DNA from: Allobosea sp. CS1GBMeth4
Lineage (GTDB): Bacteria; Pseudomonadota; Alphaproteobacteria; Rhizobiales; Beijerinckiaceae
Direction: 5' to 3'
NCBI RefSeq assembly: GCF_900185715.1
Contig: NZ_FYAS01000016.1
Location: 276,807-340,806, forward strand
Length of the DNA: 64,000 bases
In this document: positions 6,970 through 15,691 of the stretch, piece by piece
Layout: each line of letters starts with the position of its first letter
Numbering within the stretch: position 1 is the first letter of the stretch
The notes under the pieces: generated by a model
What the model saw: the letters and a program-made list of their open reading frames with translations, nothing else
Told to the model about the DNA's origin: nothing
The model's database searches: none
Position numbers and translations under genes: made by a program

Positions 6970-9273
6970 ATGAGCAGCGCAGCGGGAAGGCCCTTCGCCG
7001 TTCCGGACAATGCCGGCGTCCCGACGGAGAAGCCCGAGCAGTTCGTCGATCCCGAGCACGGTTTGCCGGCCGGTTTCGGCCCCGGCTGGCAGGGCCGGCT
7101 GCTGTTCTGGATCGCCGTCGCCTTCTCGCTCTTCCAGATCGCGACCGCCTTCAACGTGCCGCTCGATCATCGCTTCATCGGCGTCTCGATCATCGACCTG
7201 CTGCGCGTGACCATGGCGCTCTGGATCGGCTGGATCGCGCTGCGCAAGGTCCGGGGCAAGCCCGCCGGTGAGACGCTGCTCGCCTGGTTGCCGCTCTTCG
7301 TGATCGTCGAGCTGCTCGCCCGCTTCGGCGGCTCGGTGCCGAACCAGATTCTGCGCACCCTGCATGTCGGATTCCTCTGCCTCGTCGCCGGCGGCCTGCT
7401 GGCGCAGCACAAGAGCGATACGCGCCTGAAAACGATTGCCGCCTGGATGCTGGCCGGCACCGGTTTCGCCGTCGGCCTCTATCACTGGTTCCTGTATGAG
7501 GAGCTCGTCGCCCGCGCCGGCGAGGTGACGCAGTCCGACCTCGTCGTCGGCATCACCGCCATCGCCGTTCTCTTCATCATCTGCTGGCGCTTCATGGGCC
7601 CGGCCCTGCCGATCGTTTCAGGCCTGTTCCTCGCCTATTGCCTGTTCGGCAACTATCTGCCGTCCCCGCTCAACCATCGCGGCTATTCGCTCGACCAGGT
7701 GATCGAGCACATGGCCTTCGGCACGGAAGGCATCTACGCGACGCCGACCGGCGTCTCCGCCACCTTCATCTTCCTGTTCATCCTGTTCGGCTCCTTCCTC
7801 GAACGCGCCGGGATGATCCAGCTCTTCACCGACATCGCCATGGGCCTGTTCGGCTCGGCCCGCGGCGGCCCCGCCAAGGTCGCGGTGTTCTCCTCGGCGC
7901 TGATGGGCACGATCTCCGGCTCCGGCGTCGCCAATGTCGTCTCGACCGGCCAGTTCACGATTCCGCTGATGAAGCGCTTCGGCTATCGCGCCGCCTTCGC
8001 CGGCGGCGTCGAGGCGACCGCCTCGATGGGCGGCCAGATCATGCCGCCGGTGATGGGCGCCGTCGCCTTCATCATGGCCGAGACCATCGACGTGCCCTAT
8101 GCGGCGGTGGTCCAGGCCGCGATCGTGCCGGCGATCCTCTACTACGCCGCCGCCTTCCTCGCCGTGCATCTGGAAGCCGGCAAGCGCGGCCTCATCGGCC
8201 TGCCGAAATCGGAGCTGCCGAGCGCCGGCAAGGCGCTGGCGACGAAATGGTACCTGATCCTGCCTCTGGCGGTGCTGGTCTACCTGCTCTTCGCCGGCTA
8301 CACACCGCTGTTCTCCGGCTCGGTCGGCCTGGCCCTCACCGTCGTGCTCATTCTCGGCGGCTCGCTCGCACTCGGCATCGGCGCCATCGCGATCAAGGTC
8401 CTGTTCTGGGTCGGCCTCGGCCTGCTCTGCGCCTTCTTCTTCTGGTACGGCATCCTCGTCATCGTCGGCATCGTGGTCGCGCTCATCCTCGCCAATCTGT
8501 TCACCAAGGGCGGGGCCGAGACGGTCGCGGCCTGCCGCGAGGCACTCGCCGACGGCGCACGCCAGGCAATCCCGGTCGGCGTCGCCTGTGCGGTGGTGGG
8601 CATCGTCATCGGTACCATGACCCTGACCGGCGTCGGCACGATCTTCGGCAATGCGGTGGTGGCCGTCGGCCGCGATTCGCTGTTCCTCGCCCTGGTGCTG
8701 ACCATGATCGTCAGCCTGATTCTCGGCATGGGCATCCCGACCATCCCGAACTACATCATCACCTCGTCCCTGGCGGCGCCGATCCTGCTCAAGCTCGGCG
8801 TGCCGCTGATCGTCAGCCACATGTTCGTCTTCTATTTCGGCATCATGGCGGACCTGACGCCGCCGGTCGCGCTGGCGGCCTTCGCCGCGGCGCCGATCGC
8901 CAAGGAATCCGGCTTCAAGATCGGCTTCCAGGCGGTGAAGATCGCAATGGCGGGCTTCGTGATCCCGTTCATGGCGGTTTACGATCCGGCCCTGATGCTG
9001 CAGCCGGTCCAGGGCGTGAGCGGCACGGCCTATGCCTTCGCCGCCGCCTACATCATCGGCAAGACGCTGCTCGCCATCGGCCTGTGGGGCGCAGCCACGA
9101 TCGGCTTCCTGAAGCGCGAGATGGCGCTGTGGGAGCGGGCGCTGGCCGCTGCGGCCGCGGCCTTCCTGGTGCTGGCCCTGCCGGTGACCGACGAGATCGG
9201 GTTCGCCCTCGCCGCCCTGCTCGTCGGGCTGCATTTCTGGCGGGCCAAGGCCGCGGCGCACCCGGCGACATGA
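6970..9273 (+). CDS. TRAP transporter fused permease (DctQ-DctM, TAXI system)
   Basis: A 767-aa multi-spanning inner-membrane protein fusing the small (4TM, DctQ-like) and large (12TM, DctM-like) TRAP subunits, the usual arrangement for TAXI systems. DctM-domain landmarks are SGSGVANVVSTG, GGQIMPPVMGA and GMGIPTIPNYI in the middle and C-terminal parts. It runs secondary, ion-driven uptake of the ligand delivered by the TAXI protein. ATG 6970 is chosen because GGGGAA lies about 7 nt upstream; an in-frame GTG at 6934 lacks such a site. Its stop overlaps the next start (ATGA), indicating translational coupling. Confidence 0.94.
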   Translation: MSSAAGRPFAVPDNAGVPTEKPEQFVDPEHGLPAGFGPGWQGRLLFWIAVAFSLFQIATAFNVPLDHRFIGVSIIDLLRVTMALWIGWIALRKVRGKPAGETLLAWLPLFVIVELLARFGGSVPNQILRTLHVGFLCLVAGGLLAQHKSDTRLKTIAAWMLAGTGFAVGLYHWFLYEELVARAGEVTQSDLVVGITAIAVLFIICWRFMGPALPIVSGLFLAYCLFGNYLPSPLNHRGYSLDQVIEHMAFGTEGIYATPTGVSATFIFLFILFGSFLERAGMIQLFTDIAMGLFGSARGGPAKVAVFSSALMGTISGSGVANVVSTGQFTIPLMKRFGYRAAFAGGVEATASMGGQIMPPVMGAVAFIMAETIDVPYAAVVQAAIVPAILYYAAAFLAVHLEAGKRGLIGLPKSELPSAGKALATKWYLILPLAVLVYLLFAGYTPLFSGSVGLALTVVLILGGSLALGIGAIAIKVLFWVGLGLLCAFFFWYGILVIVGIVVALILANLFTKGGAETVAACREALADGARQAIPVGVACAVVGIVIGTMTLTGVGTIFGNAVVAVGRDSLFLALVLTMIVSLILGMGIPTIPNYIITSSLAAPILLKLGVPLIVSHMFVFYFGIMADLTPPVALAAFAAAPIAKESGFKIGFQAVKIAMAGFVIPFMAVYDPALMLQPVQGVSGTAYAFAAAYIIGKTLLAIGLWGAATIGFLKREMALWERALAAAAAAFLVLALPVTDEIGFALAALLVGLHFWRAKAAAHPAT

Positions 9274-9635
9274 GCATCTGCCTCGCCGCCGGGGCACTGG
9301 TGATCTCGCTCGGCGCGAGCGAGATCACCCTCGCCTGGCGGCATTCGGTGCAGAAGACCGTGTGGGAAGAGCTCTGGCGGGAGACCCCGCAGGGTCTCGT
9401 CGTCGTGGAGGCCCGCATCCAGGGCTCCGGCGCCGGCATGGAGCCGCCCGACGGCGCGACGCTGGCCGACGGCTTCTGGCGCTGGCGGCCCGCCTTGCCG
9501 CCCTTGCCCGAGCTGGCGATGCGCCGCTCCGGCGCCACCGCCGACTGGCGGGTCTGCGTGGACGGCCGCTGCCGCTCGCTCGACGAAGTATTGCCGCCCC
9601 AGGCCGACCCGGTGGTGATGAGGCCGTGCCGCTGA
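9270..9635 (+). CDS. DUF1850 domain-containing protein
   Basis: A 121-aa protein with an N-terminal hydrophobic segment, then the DUF1850 pattern: LAWRHSVQKTVWEE, followed by GSGAGMEPPDGA. DUF1850 genes are recurrent companions of TAXI-type TRAP transporters, and a role as an exported accessory of the transporter is usually inferred. Its ATG overlaps the permease stop by 4 nt (ATGA). The C-terminal motif VCVDGRCRSLDE contains two cysteines that could form a disulfide in the periplasm. The biochemical role is unknown. Confidence 0.85.
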   Translation: MSICLAAGALVISLGASEITLAWRHSVQKTVWEELWRETPQGLVVVEARIQGSGAGMEPPDGATLADGFWRWRPALPPLPELAMRRSGATADWRVCVDGRCRSLDEVLPPQADPVVMRPCR

Positions 9636-9638
9636 GCC

Positions 9639-9899
9639 TCAGCCGCGCGCGCTCAGGCGCTCGATCTTCACCACCCGGCGCATGAAGCTCAGCAGGCCGT
9701 AGGCCGCGAACACCGAGAACAGCGCCATCAGCGCGTAGGCGACGACGTGGCCGAGCTCGAACAGGCCGGCGAGCGCCCAGCCCGACGCCAGCGCGACGCC
9801 GAAGATCTCGACCGCGATCAGGATGGCGAGCGAAACCACCATGATCACGTTGCGCCAGTTGGTGCGGCCGGCCGCCATGCTTTTGCCCTCGGAGCTCAT
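9639..9899 (-). CDS. Small two-helix membrane protein, hypothetical
   Basis: An 86-aa protein with a polar N-terminus, two predicted transmembrane helices (about residues 17-41 and 46-70) and a basic C-terminal tail (RRVVKIERLSARG). It is convergent with the DUF1850 gene (3 nt between the stops) and divergent from the gamma-glutamyltransferase gene. An alternative start is ATG 9878. I do not recognise the family. Codon bias matches its neighbours, which supports a real gene. Confidence 0.6.
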   Translation of the reverse strand: MSSEGKSMAAGRTNWRNVIMVVSLAILIAVEIFGVALASGWALAGLFELGHVVAYALMALFSVFAAYGLLSFMRRVVKIERLSARG

Positions 9900-9990
9900 G
9901 CATGCACCGCCTAGCCTAGCCGGCGGCGGCATGCAACAAAATCGCGCCCGCCCGGACATGGTCCCGCCCGACTCGCACGACAAGAGCCTG

Positions 9991-11580
9991 ATGCCCGATT
10001 CTCCGGTCTTCGCCGCCGCGGCCGTCGCCGCCCCCCACCGCCTCGCCTCCGAAGCCGGCCGCGCCGTCCTCGCCGAGGGCGGCAACGCGATCGAGGCCAT
10101 GGTCGCCATGGCGGCGACGATCGCCGTCGTCTACCCGCACATGAACGCGATCGGCGGCGACGGCTTCTGGCTGGTGCACGAGCCTGGCGGCAAGGTCCAC
10201 GCCATTGAGGCCTGCGGCGCGGCCGGCAGCCTCGCCACGATCGAGCGCTATCGCGAGAAGGGCCATGACGTGCTGCCCGCCCGCGGCCCGGACGCGGCGA
10301 TCACCGTGGCCGGCGCGGTCGGCGGCTGGCAGGCCGCGCTCGCCCTGTCGGGCAGCCTCGGCGGCAGGCTGTCCCCCAGGGACCTGCTTGCCGACGCCAT
10401 CCGGCATTGCGCCGAAGGCTATGTCATCTCCGATTCCGAGCTGCGCACCTGGCCGCAGGAGGTCGAGGCGGTGAAGGCGGCGCCCGGCTTCAGCGAGTTC
10501 TTCTGGCCGGGCGGAGAGCGGCCGAAGGCCGGCGACCGCAGGAGAGCGACCGCGCTCGGCGCGACGCTGGAACAGCTCGCCCATGCCGGGCTCGACGATT
10601 TCTATCGCGGCGACATCGGCCGCGAGCTCGCCGACGATCTCGGTCGCCTCGGCGCCCCCGTGACCCGCTCCGATCTCGAGGCCTTCCGCGCCCGCCCCGT
10701 CCAGCCGCTGTCGCTGAAGCTGCCCGGGCTCACCGTCTACAACCTCCCGCCGCCGACCCAGGGCCTGACCGCCCTGATGATCCTCGGCATCTTCGAGAGG
10801 CTCGGCGTCACCCGCCCCGAGAGCTTCGATCATCATCACGGGCTGGTCGAGGCGACGAAGCGGGCGCTCGCCATCCGCGACAGGACCGTCACCGACCCGG
10901 CCTTCATGGCGGCCGACCCGGCGAGTCTGCTGACCGAGGCCGCGCTGGAGCGCGAGGCCGCGAAGATCGACCGCCGGCGCGCCGCGACCTGGCCGTTCCG
11001 CCCCGGCGAGGGCGACACGGTCTGGATGGGCGCGATCGACGGTTCCGGCCTCGCCGTCTCCTATATCCAGTCGCTCTACTGGGAATACGGCTCCGGCTGC
11101 ATCCTGCCGAAGACCGGCGTCAACTGGCAGAACCGCGGCGTCTCCTTCTCGCTCGACAGGAACGCACTCAACCCGCTGACGCCCGGGCGCAAGCCCTTTC
11201 ACACGCTCAACCCGCCGCTCGCCCGCTTCGACGACGGGCGCCTCGTCAGCTATGGCTCGATGGGTGGCGACGGGCAGCCGCAATTCCAGGCGCAGATCCT
11301 CTCGCGCTATCGCTTCGGCCAGGGCGTCGCCGCGGCGGTCGACGCGCCGCGCTGGCTCTTCGGCCGCACCTGGGGGGCCGGCTCGATCTCGCTCAAGCTG
11401 GAGAGCCGCTTCGACCCGATGCTGCTGGCGCGGCTGACCGCCGCCGGCCACCCGGTCGAGGAATACAGCGAGGCCTATTCCGACCAGTTCGGCCATGCCG
11501 GCATGCTCGTGAAGCACCAGAAGGGCCATGTCGAGGCGACCCACGATCCGCGTTCGGACGGCGACGCCAAAGGGCTCTGA
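9991..11580 (+). CDS. Gamma-glutamyltransferase family protein
   Basis: An N-terminal-nucleophile hydrolase of about 529 aa of the gamma-glutamyltranspeptidase family. The N-terminus AAVAAPHRLASEAGRAVL and EGGNAIEAMVA are classic. The likely self-cleavage and nucleophile threonine is Thr343 in GDTVWMGAIDG. The oxyanion segment is GSMGGDGQPQ (residues 422-431), where Met replaces the usual Pro of GSPGG. No clear signal peptide is seen, so it may be cytosolic and act on gamma-glutamyl amides rather than periplasmic glutathione. It precedes the amidase by 29 nt. Earlier in-frame starts at 9931 and 9958 are possible. Confidence 0.85.
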   Translation: MPDSPVFAAAAVAAPHRLASEAGRAVLAEGGNAIEAMVAMAATIAVVYPHMNAIGGDGFWLVHEPGGKVHAIEACGAAGSLATIERYREKGHDVLPARGPDAAITVAGAVGGWQAALALSGSLGGRLSPRDLLADAIRHCAEGYVISDSELRTWPQEVEAVKAAPGFSEFFWPGGERPKAGDRRRATALGATLEQLAHAGLDDFYRGDIGRELADDLGRLGAPVTRSDLEAFRARPVQPLSLKLPGLTVYNLPPPTQGLTALMILGIFERLGVTRPESFDHHHGLVEATKRALAIRDRTVTDPAFMAADPASLLTEAALEREAAKIDRRRAATWPFRPGEGDTVWMGAIDGSGLAVSYIQSLYWEYGSGCILPKTGVNWQNRGVSFSLDRNALNPLTPGRKPFHTLNPPLARFDDGRLVSYGSMGGDGQPQFQAQILSRYRFGQGVAAAVDAPRWLFGRTWGAGSISLKLESRFDPMLLARLTAAGHPVEEYSEAYSDQFGHAGMLVKHQKGHVEATHDPRSDGDAKGL

Positions 11581-11609
11581 CCAGAATTCGAGGGGGACTC
11601 TGACGGCCT

Positions 11610-12806
11610 ATGATCGAGAACGACCCGTTCCGCTGCTTCGTGCCCTATCCGCAAGCGGCGGTGAAGCATGCCTCCTCCGGCCCCCTCGAAGGGCTGACGC
11701 TCGCGGTCAAGGACCTGTTCGACGTCAAGGGCTATCCGACCGGCGCCGGCTCGCCGACCGTGCTGGCGCTGTCGGGCATCAAGCCCAGGACGGCGCCGAT
11801 CGTGAAGGCCTTCCTCGATGCCGGCGCCCGCTTCGTCGGCAAGACCCATACCGACGAGCTCGCCTTCTCGCTCAACGGCAAGAACGCCCATTTCGGCGCG
11901 CCCATCAATCCGGCCGCGCCGGGCCGCATCACCGGCGGCTCCTCCTCCGGCTCGATGGCCGCGGTGGCCGGACGACTAGCCGATATCGGCCTCGGCTCCG
12001 ACACCGGCGGCTCGATCCGCGCCCCGGCGAGCTATGGCGGCCTGTTCGGCATCCGCCCGAGCCATGGCAGGCTTTCGCTGAAGCGCGTCTGGCCGCTGGC
12101 CGAGAGCCTCGACACCGCCGGCTTCTTCGCCCGCGACGGCGAGGTCTTCGCCCGCGCCGCCAATGCCGTCCTCGGCCGGGACCGCGTGACCCTGCCGGAG
12201 GTGCCGCGCCTGCTGCTCGCCGACGATCTGTTCGCCCAGGCCGTGCCGGAGGCCGAGCGCATCCTGCGCAATGTCGTGCAGCGCATCGTGCCGATCCTCG
12301 GCCAGCCCGAGAGCGTGCGCGCCGTACGCGACATGGATGCGCTCTACTGGGCCTTCCGCTGGATCCAGGGCCGCGAGGCCTGGCGGGCGGACGGCGCCAT
12401 GATCGAACGCCATGCGCCGCCGCTCGGCCCGGGCGTCGCCGAGCGCTTCGCCTTCGGCAAGGCGGTCAGCGACGCCGAGTTCACCCGCGGCGAGAGCGTG
12501 CGCAAGGCGTTCCGCTCGAAGCTCGCCCGTCTCCTCGGCAGGGACGGCGTGCTGCTGCTGCCGACAGTGCCCGACATCGCGCCGCTCGTCGCTGCCGGCG
12601 AGCCCGAGCTCGATGATTTCCGCAACCGTGCCCTGCGCCTGCTCTGCCTTGCCGGGCTGTCCGGCTTCCCGCAGATTTCGGTTCCCGTCGCCCATCGCGA
12701 CGACGCCCCGCTCGGGCTGTCGATCATCGGGCCGAAGGGCTCGGACAAGTCGCTCGTCGCCTTCGCCGTCAAGCTCGAGCGTGCGGCGCGGATCAGGCTG
12801 GCATAG
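11610..12806 (+). CDS. Amidase (amidase signature family)
   Basis: A 398-aa amidase-signature enzyme that hydrolyses an amide to acid plus ammonia. The Ser-cisSer-Lys triad is visible: Lys34 (LAVKDLFD), Ser111 (TGGSSSGS) and nucleophile Ser135 (SDTGGSIRAPAS). It is shorter than typical 450-500-aa members and matches the short forms annotated as amidase or AtzF-like N-terminal domains. A strong AGGGGGA Shine-Dalgarno precedes ATG 11610. It lies 45 nt upstream of nitrile hydratase alpha, the classic arrangement for nitrile to amide to carboxylate conversion. Confidence 0.92.
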   Translation: MIENDPFRCFVPYPQAAVKHASSGPLEGLTLAVKDLFDVKGYPTGAGSPTVLALSGIKPRTAPIVKAFLDAGARFVGKTHTDELAFSLNGKNAHFGAPINPAAPGRITGGSSSGSMAAVAGRLADIGLGSDTGGSIRAPASYGGLFGIRPSHGRLSLKRVWPLAESLDTAGFFARDGEVFARAANAVLGRDRVTLPEVPRLLLADDLFAQAVPEAERILRNVVQRIVPILGQPESVRAVRDMDALYWAFRWIQGREAWRADGAMIERHAPPLGPGVAERFAFGKAVSDAEFTRGESVRKAFRSKLARLLGRDGVLLLPTVPDIAPLVAAGEPELDDFRNRALRLLCLAGLSGFPQISVPVAHRDDAPLGLSIIGPKGSDKSLVAFAVKLERAARIRLA

Positions 12807-12851
12807 GGTCGCAAGCGGCTCGCAACGGCAGCGCGGGAAGAGGAGGACGCG

Positions 12852-13487
12852 ATGAGCGGCCACGATCACCACCACGATCACGACCACGAGCACGACAACC
12901 ACTACACGCCGATCCAGGCGCGGGTGAAGGCCCTGGAATCGCTGATGGTCGAGAAGGGCTATGTCGACCCGGCCGCGCTCGACGCGATCATCGACACCTA
13001 CGAGACCAAGATCGGCCCGCGCAACGGGGCCCGCGTCGTGGCGAAGGCCTGGAGCGACCCGGCCTATGCGGAGCGCCTGAAGGCGGACGGCACCGCCGCC
13101 GTCGCCGAGCTCGGCTATGGCGGGCGCGGCGGCGAGCACATCGTCGCGGTGTTCAACACGCCCGAGGAGCACAACCTCATCGTCTGCACCCTGTGCTCCT
13201 GCTATCCATGGCCGGTGCTCGGCCTGCCGCCGGTCTGGTACAAATCGCCGCCCTACCGCGCCAAGGCGGTGATCGACCCGCGCGGCACCCTCGCCGACTT
13301 CGGCGTGACCCTGCCGGAAGGCCAGCGCATCCGCGTCTGGGATTCGACCGCCGAGACCCGCTTCATCGTCATTCCGATGCGCCCCGAGGGCACCGAAGGC
13401 TGGACCGAGGACGAGCTGGCCTCGATCGTCAGCCGCGACTCGATGATCGGCGTCGGCCTGCCCGGCGCGGCTTCAGCGGAAGCATAG
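12852..13487 (+). CDS. nthA: Nitrile hydratase alpha subunit, cobalt type
   Basis: A 211-aa alpha subunit that hydrates nitriles to amides together with the beta subunit. The metal motif VCTLCSC (Cys112, Cys115, Ser116, Cys117) has Thr at the third position, the signature of the non-corrin cobalt class rather than the iron class (VCSLCSC). The N-terminus is unusually His/Asp-rich ([13 protein letters not shown], residues 3-15) and may bind cobalt. AGGAGG lies just upstream of ATG 12852. It sits in an amidase - alpha - beta - activator operon. Confidence 0.96.
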   Translation: MSGHDHHHDHDHEHDNHYTPIQARVKALESLMVEKGYVDPAALDAIIDTYETKIGPRNGARVVAKAWSDPAYAERLKADGTAAVAELGYGGRGGEHIVAVFNTPEEHNLIVCTLCSCYPWPVLGLPPVWYKSPPYRAKAVIDPRGTLADFGVTLPEGQRIRVWDSTAETRFIVIPMRPEGTEGWTEDELASIVSRDSMIGVGLPGAASAEA

Positions 13488-13538
13488 CGGTCTTGCGTCG
13501 AAGCCCGCGCCAGAACCAGAGATTCAGGAGGACCGGCG

Positions 13539-14198
13539 ATGAACAGCGCCCATGATCTCGGCGGCCAGATGGGGTTCGGCCCGGTCGTTCCGGAGAAGGA
13601 CGAGCCGGTCTTCCATGCCGACTGGGAGAAGCGGGTCCTGGCGATCAACGTCGCCGCCGGCGCGATGGGCGCCTGGACGATCGACGGCATCCGCCATGCG
13701 AGAGAGAGCCTGCCGCCGGCCCAGTATCTCTCGTCGAGCTATTACGAGATCTGGCTGGCGGCGCTCGACAAGGTGCTGGTCCAGCACGGTTTCCTGAGCG
13801 AGGAGGAACTCGCCTCTGGTGTAGCCGGCAGCGCGCGCAGGGAACCCAAGCGTGTGCTCAAGGGCGAGGAGGTGCCGGCCGTGCTGCGCCGCGGCTTCCC
13901 TTATGAGCGCGAGGCGAAGGCACCCGCCCGCTTCACGGTCGGCGACAAGGTCCGCACCGTCGTGATGCACCCGCAGCACCATACTCGCCTGCCGCGCTAT
14001 GCCCGCGGCAAGCAGGGCGTGATCGAGCGCGTCACCGGCTGCCATGTCTTCCCGGACACCAGCGCCCATGGCGCGCCCGAGACGGCGCAATGGCTCTACA
14101 CCGTCGTCTTCACCGGCCCCGAGCTCTGGGGCCGCGACGCCGACCCGAGCTCGAGCGTCAGCATCGAAGCCTGGGAGAGCTATCTTGAGCCGGCCTGA
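13539..14198 (+). CDS. nthB: Nitrile hydratase beta subunit
   Basis: A 219-aa beta subunit that pairs with the alpha subunit to build the active site. It has the conserved start MNSAHDLGGQMGFGPV and the family features WTIDGIRHARESL, FTVGDKVRT and RLPRYARGKQGVIE. An AGGAGG Shine-Dalgarno lies about 8 nt before ATG 13539. It follows the alpha gene by 51 nt, the order typical of cobalt-type enzymes in proteobacteria. Its 3' end overlaps the activator gene by 14 nt. Confidence 0.96.
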   Translation: MNSAHDLGGQMGFGPVVPEKDEPVFHADWEKRVLAINVAAGAMGAWTIDGIRHARESLPPAQYLSSSYYEIWLAALDKVLVQHGFLSEEELASGVAGSARREPKRVLKGEEVPAVLRRGFPYEREAKAPARFTVGDKVRTVVMHPQHHTRLPRYARGKQGVIERVTGCHVFPDTSAHGAPETAQWLYTVVFTGPELWGRDADPSSSVSIEAWESYLEPA

Positions 14199-14574
14199 CA
14201 CGGACCTCGCCGAGGCGCTCGCCGCCGGCACGCCGATCCCGCGCGACGCCGACGGCCCGGTCTTCGCCGAGCCCTGGCAGGCGCAGGCCTTCGCCCTCGT
14301 CGTCGCCCTGCAGAACCGCGGCATTTTCAGCGCCGACGAATGGGCGCAGGCACTCGGCGCCGAAATCCGCGAGGCGCTCGCGCATGGCGGCTGCCGCGAC
14401 GGCTCGGACTATTACGAGCGCTGGTGCGAGGCGCTGGAGCACCTTCTGATCGAGAAGGGCCTCGCCTCGCAGACGAACGTCGATGCCCGCGCAGCCGCCT
14501 GGGAGCGCGCCGCCGAGGCGACGCCGCATGGCAAGCCGATCCTCTTGGAGAACGATCCGCTGGCGGAGCGCTGA
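14185..14574 (+). CDS. Nitrile hydratase accessory (activator) protein
   Basis: A 129-aa protein similar to the small beta-subunit-like activators (P14K type) that load and mature cobalt nitrile hydratase. Family features are GPVFAEPWQAQAFALVVAL, FSADEWAQALGAEI and DGSDYYERWCEALE. The only sensible start is TTG 14185, preceded by GGGAGAG and lying inside the last codons of nthB, so translation is probably coupled. It likely helps cobalt insertion by subunit swapping, as described for the family. No mutation or frameshift is visible. Confidence 0.88.
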   Translation: MSRPDTDLAEALAAGTPIPRDADGPVFAEPWQAQAFALVVALQNRGIFSADEWAQALGAEIREALAHGGCRDGSDYYERWCEALEHLLIEKGLASQTNVDARAAAWERAAEATPHGKPILLENDPLAER

Positions 14575-14653
14575 TCGCGGCTTTGCATCCCCGTCACGAA
14601 GCGCGACTATCCCGGCAACGCCCGATGAACTGGGCAGCCGGAGGAGGATCGCG

Positions 14654-15586
14654 ATGAGGACCGCAGTGATGGCGTTCGCAGCCGCAGCGCTGGCGACGAC
14701 GGCTGGGGCCGCCGACCCCGCGCTCAACACGCTGCTCCCGAAGCTGACGCGCGCAACGCAATGGACGCAGAAGCAGGCGATCGAGCTGCAGTTCCCGACG
14801 CACCATCCGCAAGGCATGGTCAAGATCGGCGACGCCTTCTTCATTTCCTCGGTCGAGATCAGGAAGCCGACGACGCGCTATGCCGAACCGAAGGACGGCT
14901 ATGACCGTGACACCGGCGAAGGCGCCGGCCACCTCTTCAAGGTCGATGCCCAGGGCAGGCTCTTGGCCGAGATCACACTTGGCGAGGGCGCGATCTACCA
15001 TCCCGGCGGCATCGACTTCGACGGCAAGGATCTCTGGGTCCCGGTCGCCGAATACCGGCCGAACAGCCAGTCGATCGTCTACAAGGTCGATCCGCAGACG
15101 TTGAAGGCGACCGAGGTCTTCCGCTTCAAGGATCATGTCGGCGGCATCGTCCACAACACCGACGGCAAGTCGCTGCACGGCGTCAGCTGGGGCTCGCGCC
15201 GCTTCTACGCCTGGCCTCTCGGCGCCGACGGCAAGGTCACCAACGCCGATGCCGCGCCGGAGAGCCTGCGCGTCGCCAATCCGGCGCTCTATATCGATTA
15301 TCAGGATTGCCATTATATCGGCATGGGCCGGATGCTCTGCTCCGGCCTGAACAACTACCGCGCCGGCAAGGACGGCTCGGTCTTCCGCCTCGGCGGCTTC
15401 GAGATCGTCGATCTCAAGGACAATCGCCCGGTCTTCCAGCTGCCCGTCGAGCTCTGGTCGCCATCGGGCCTGCCGATGACGCAGAACCCGTTCTGGGTCG
15501 AGCCGGCGGGCGAGGGCGTGCGCGCCTATTTCATGCCGGACGACGACAAGTCGACCCTGTTCGTCTACGAGGCCGCGGCGAAGTAG
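14654..15586 (+). CDS. DUF6454 family secreted protein
   Basis: A 310-aa protein with a signal peptide (MRTAVMAFAAAALATTAGAA). The body has repeated short beta-strand patterns such as GHLFKVDAQGRLL, GGIDFDGKDLWVPV and IVYKVDPQTLKATEV, suggesting a beta-propeller. It resembles the family annotated DUF6454. GGAGGA lies upstream of ATG 14654, 79 nt after the nitrile hydratase activator on the same strand. Whether it works with the nitrile pathway is unknown. Confidence 0.72.
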   Translation: MRTAVMAFAAAALATTAGAADPALNTLLPKLTRATQWTQKQAIELQFPTHHPQGMVKIGDAFFISSVEIRKPTTRYAEPKDGYDRDTGEGAGHLFKVDAQGRLLAEITLGEGAIYHPGGIDFDGKDLWVPVAEYRPNSQSIVYKVDPQTLKATEVFRFKDHVGGIVHNTDGKSLHGVSWGSRRFYAWPLGADGKVTNADAAPESLRVANPALYIDYQDCHYIGMGRMLCSGLNNYRAGKDGSVFRLGGFEIVDLKDNRPVFQLPVELWSPSGLPMTQNPFWVEPAGEGVRAYFMPDDDKSTLFVYEAAAK

Positions 15587-15691
15587 AGCCGATTCGTGCG
15601 CCCTTGTTCGTCAAGGTCGGGCTGTCCCGACCATCCACGTCTTCATTCATCGAATGCGGTGTTCGACGCAAGGGCGAGCATGACGGTGTAG

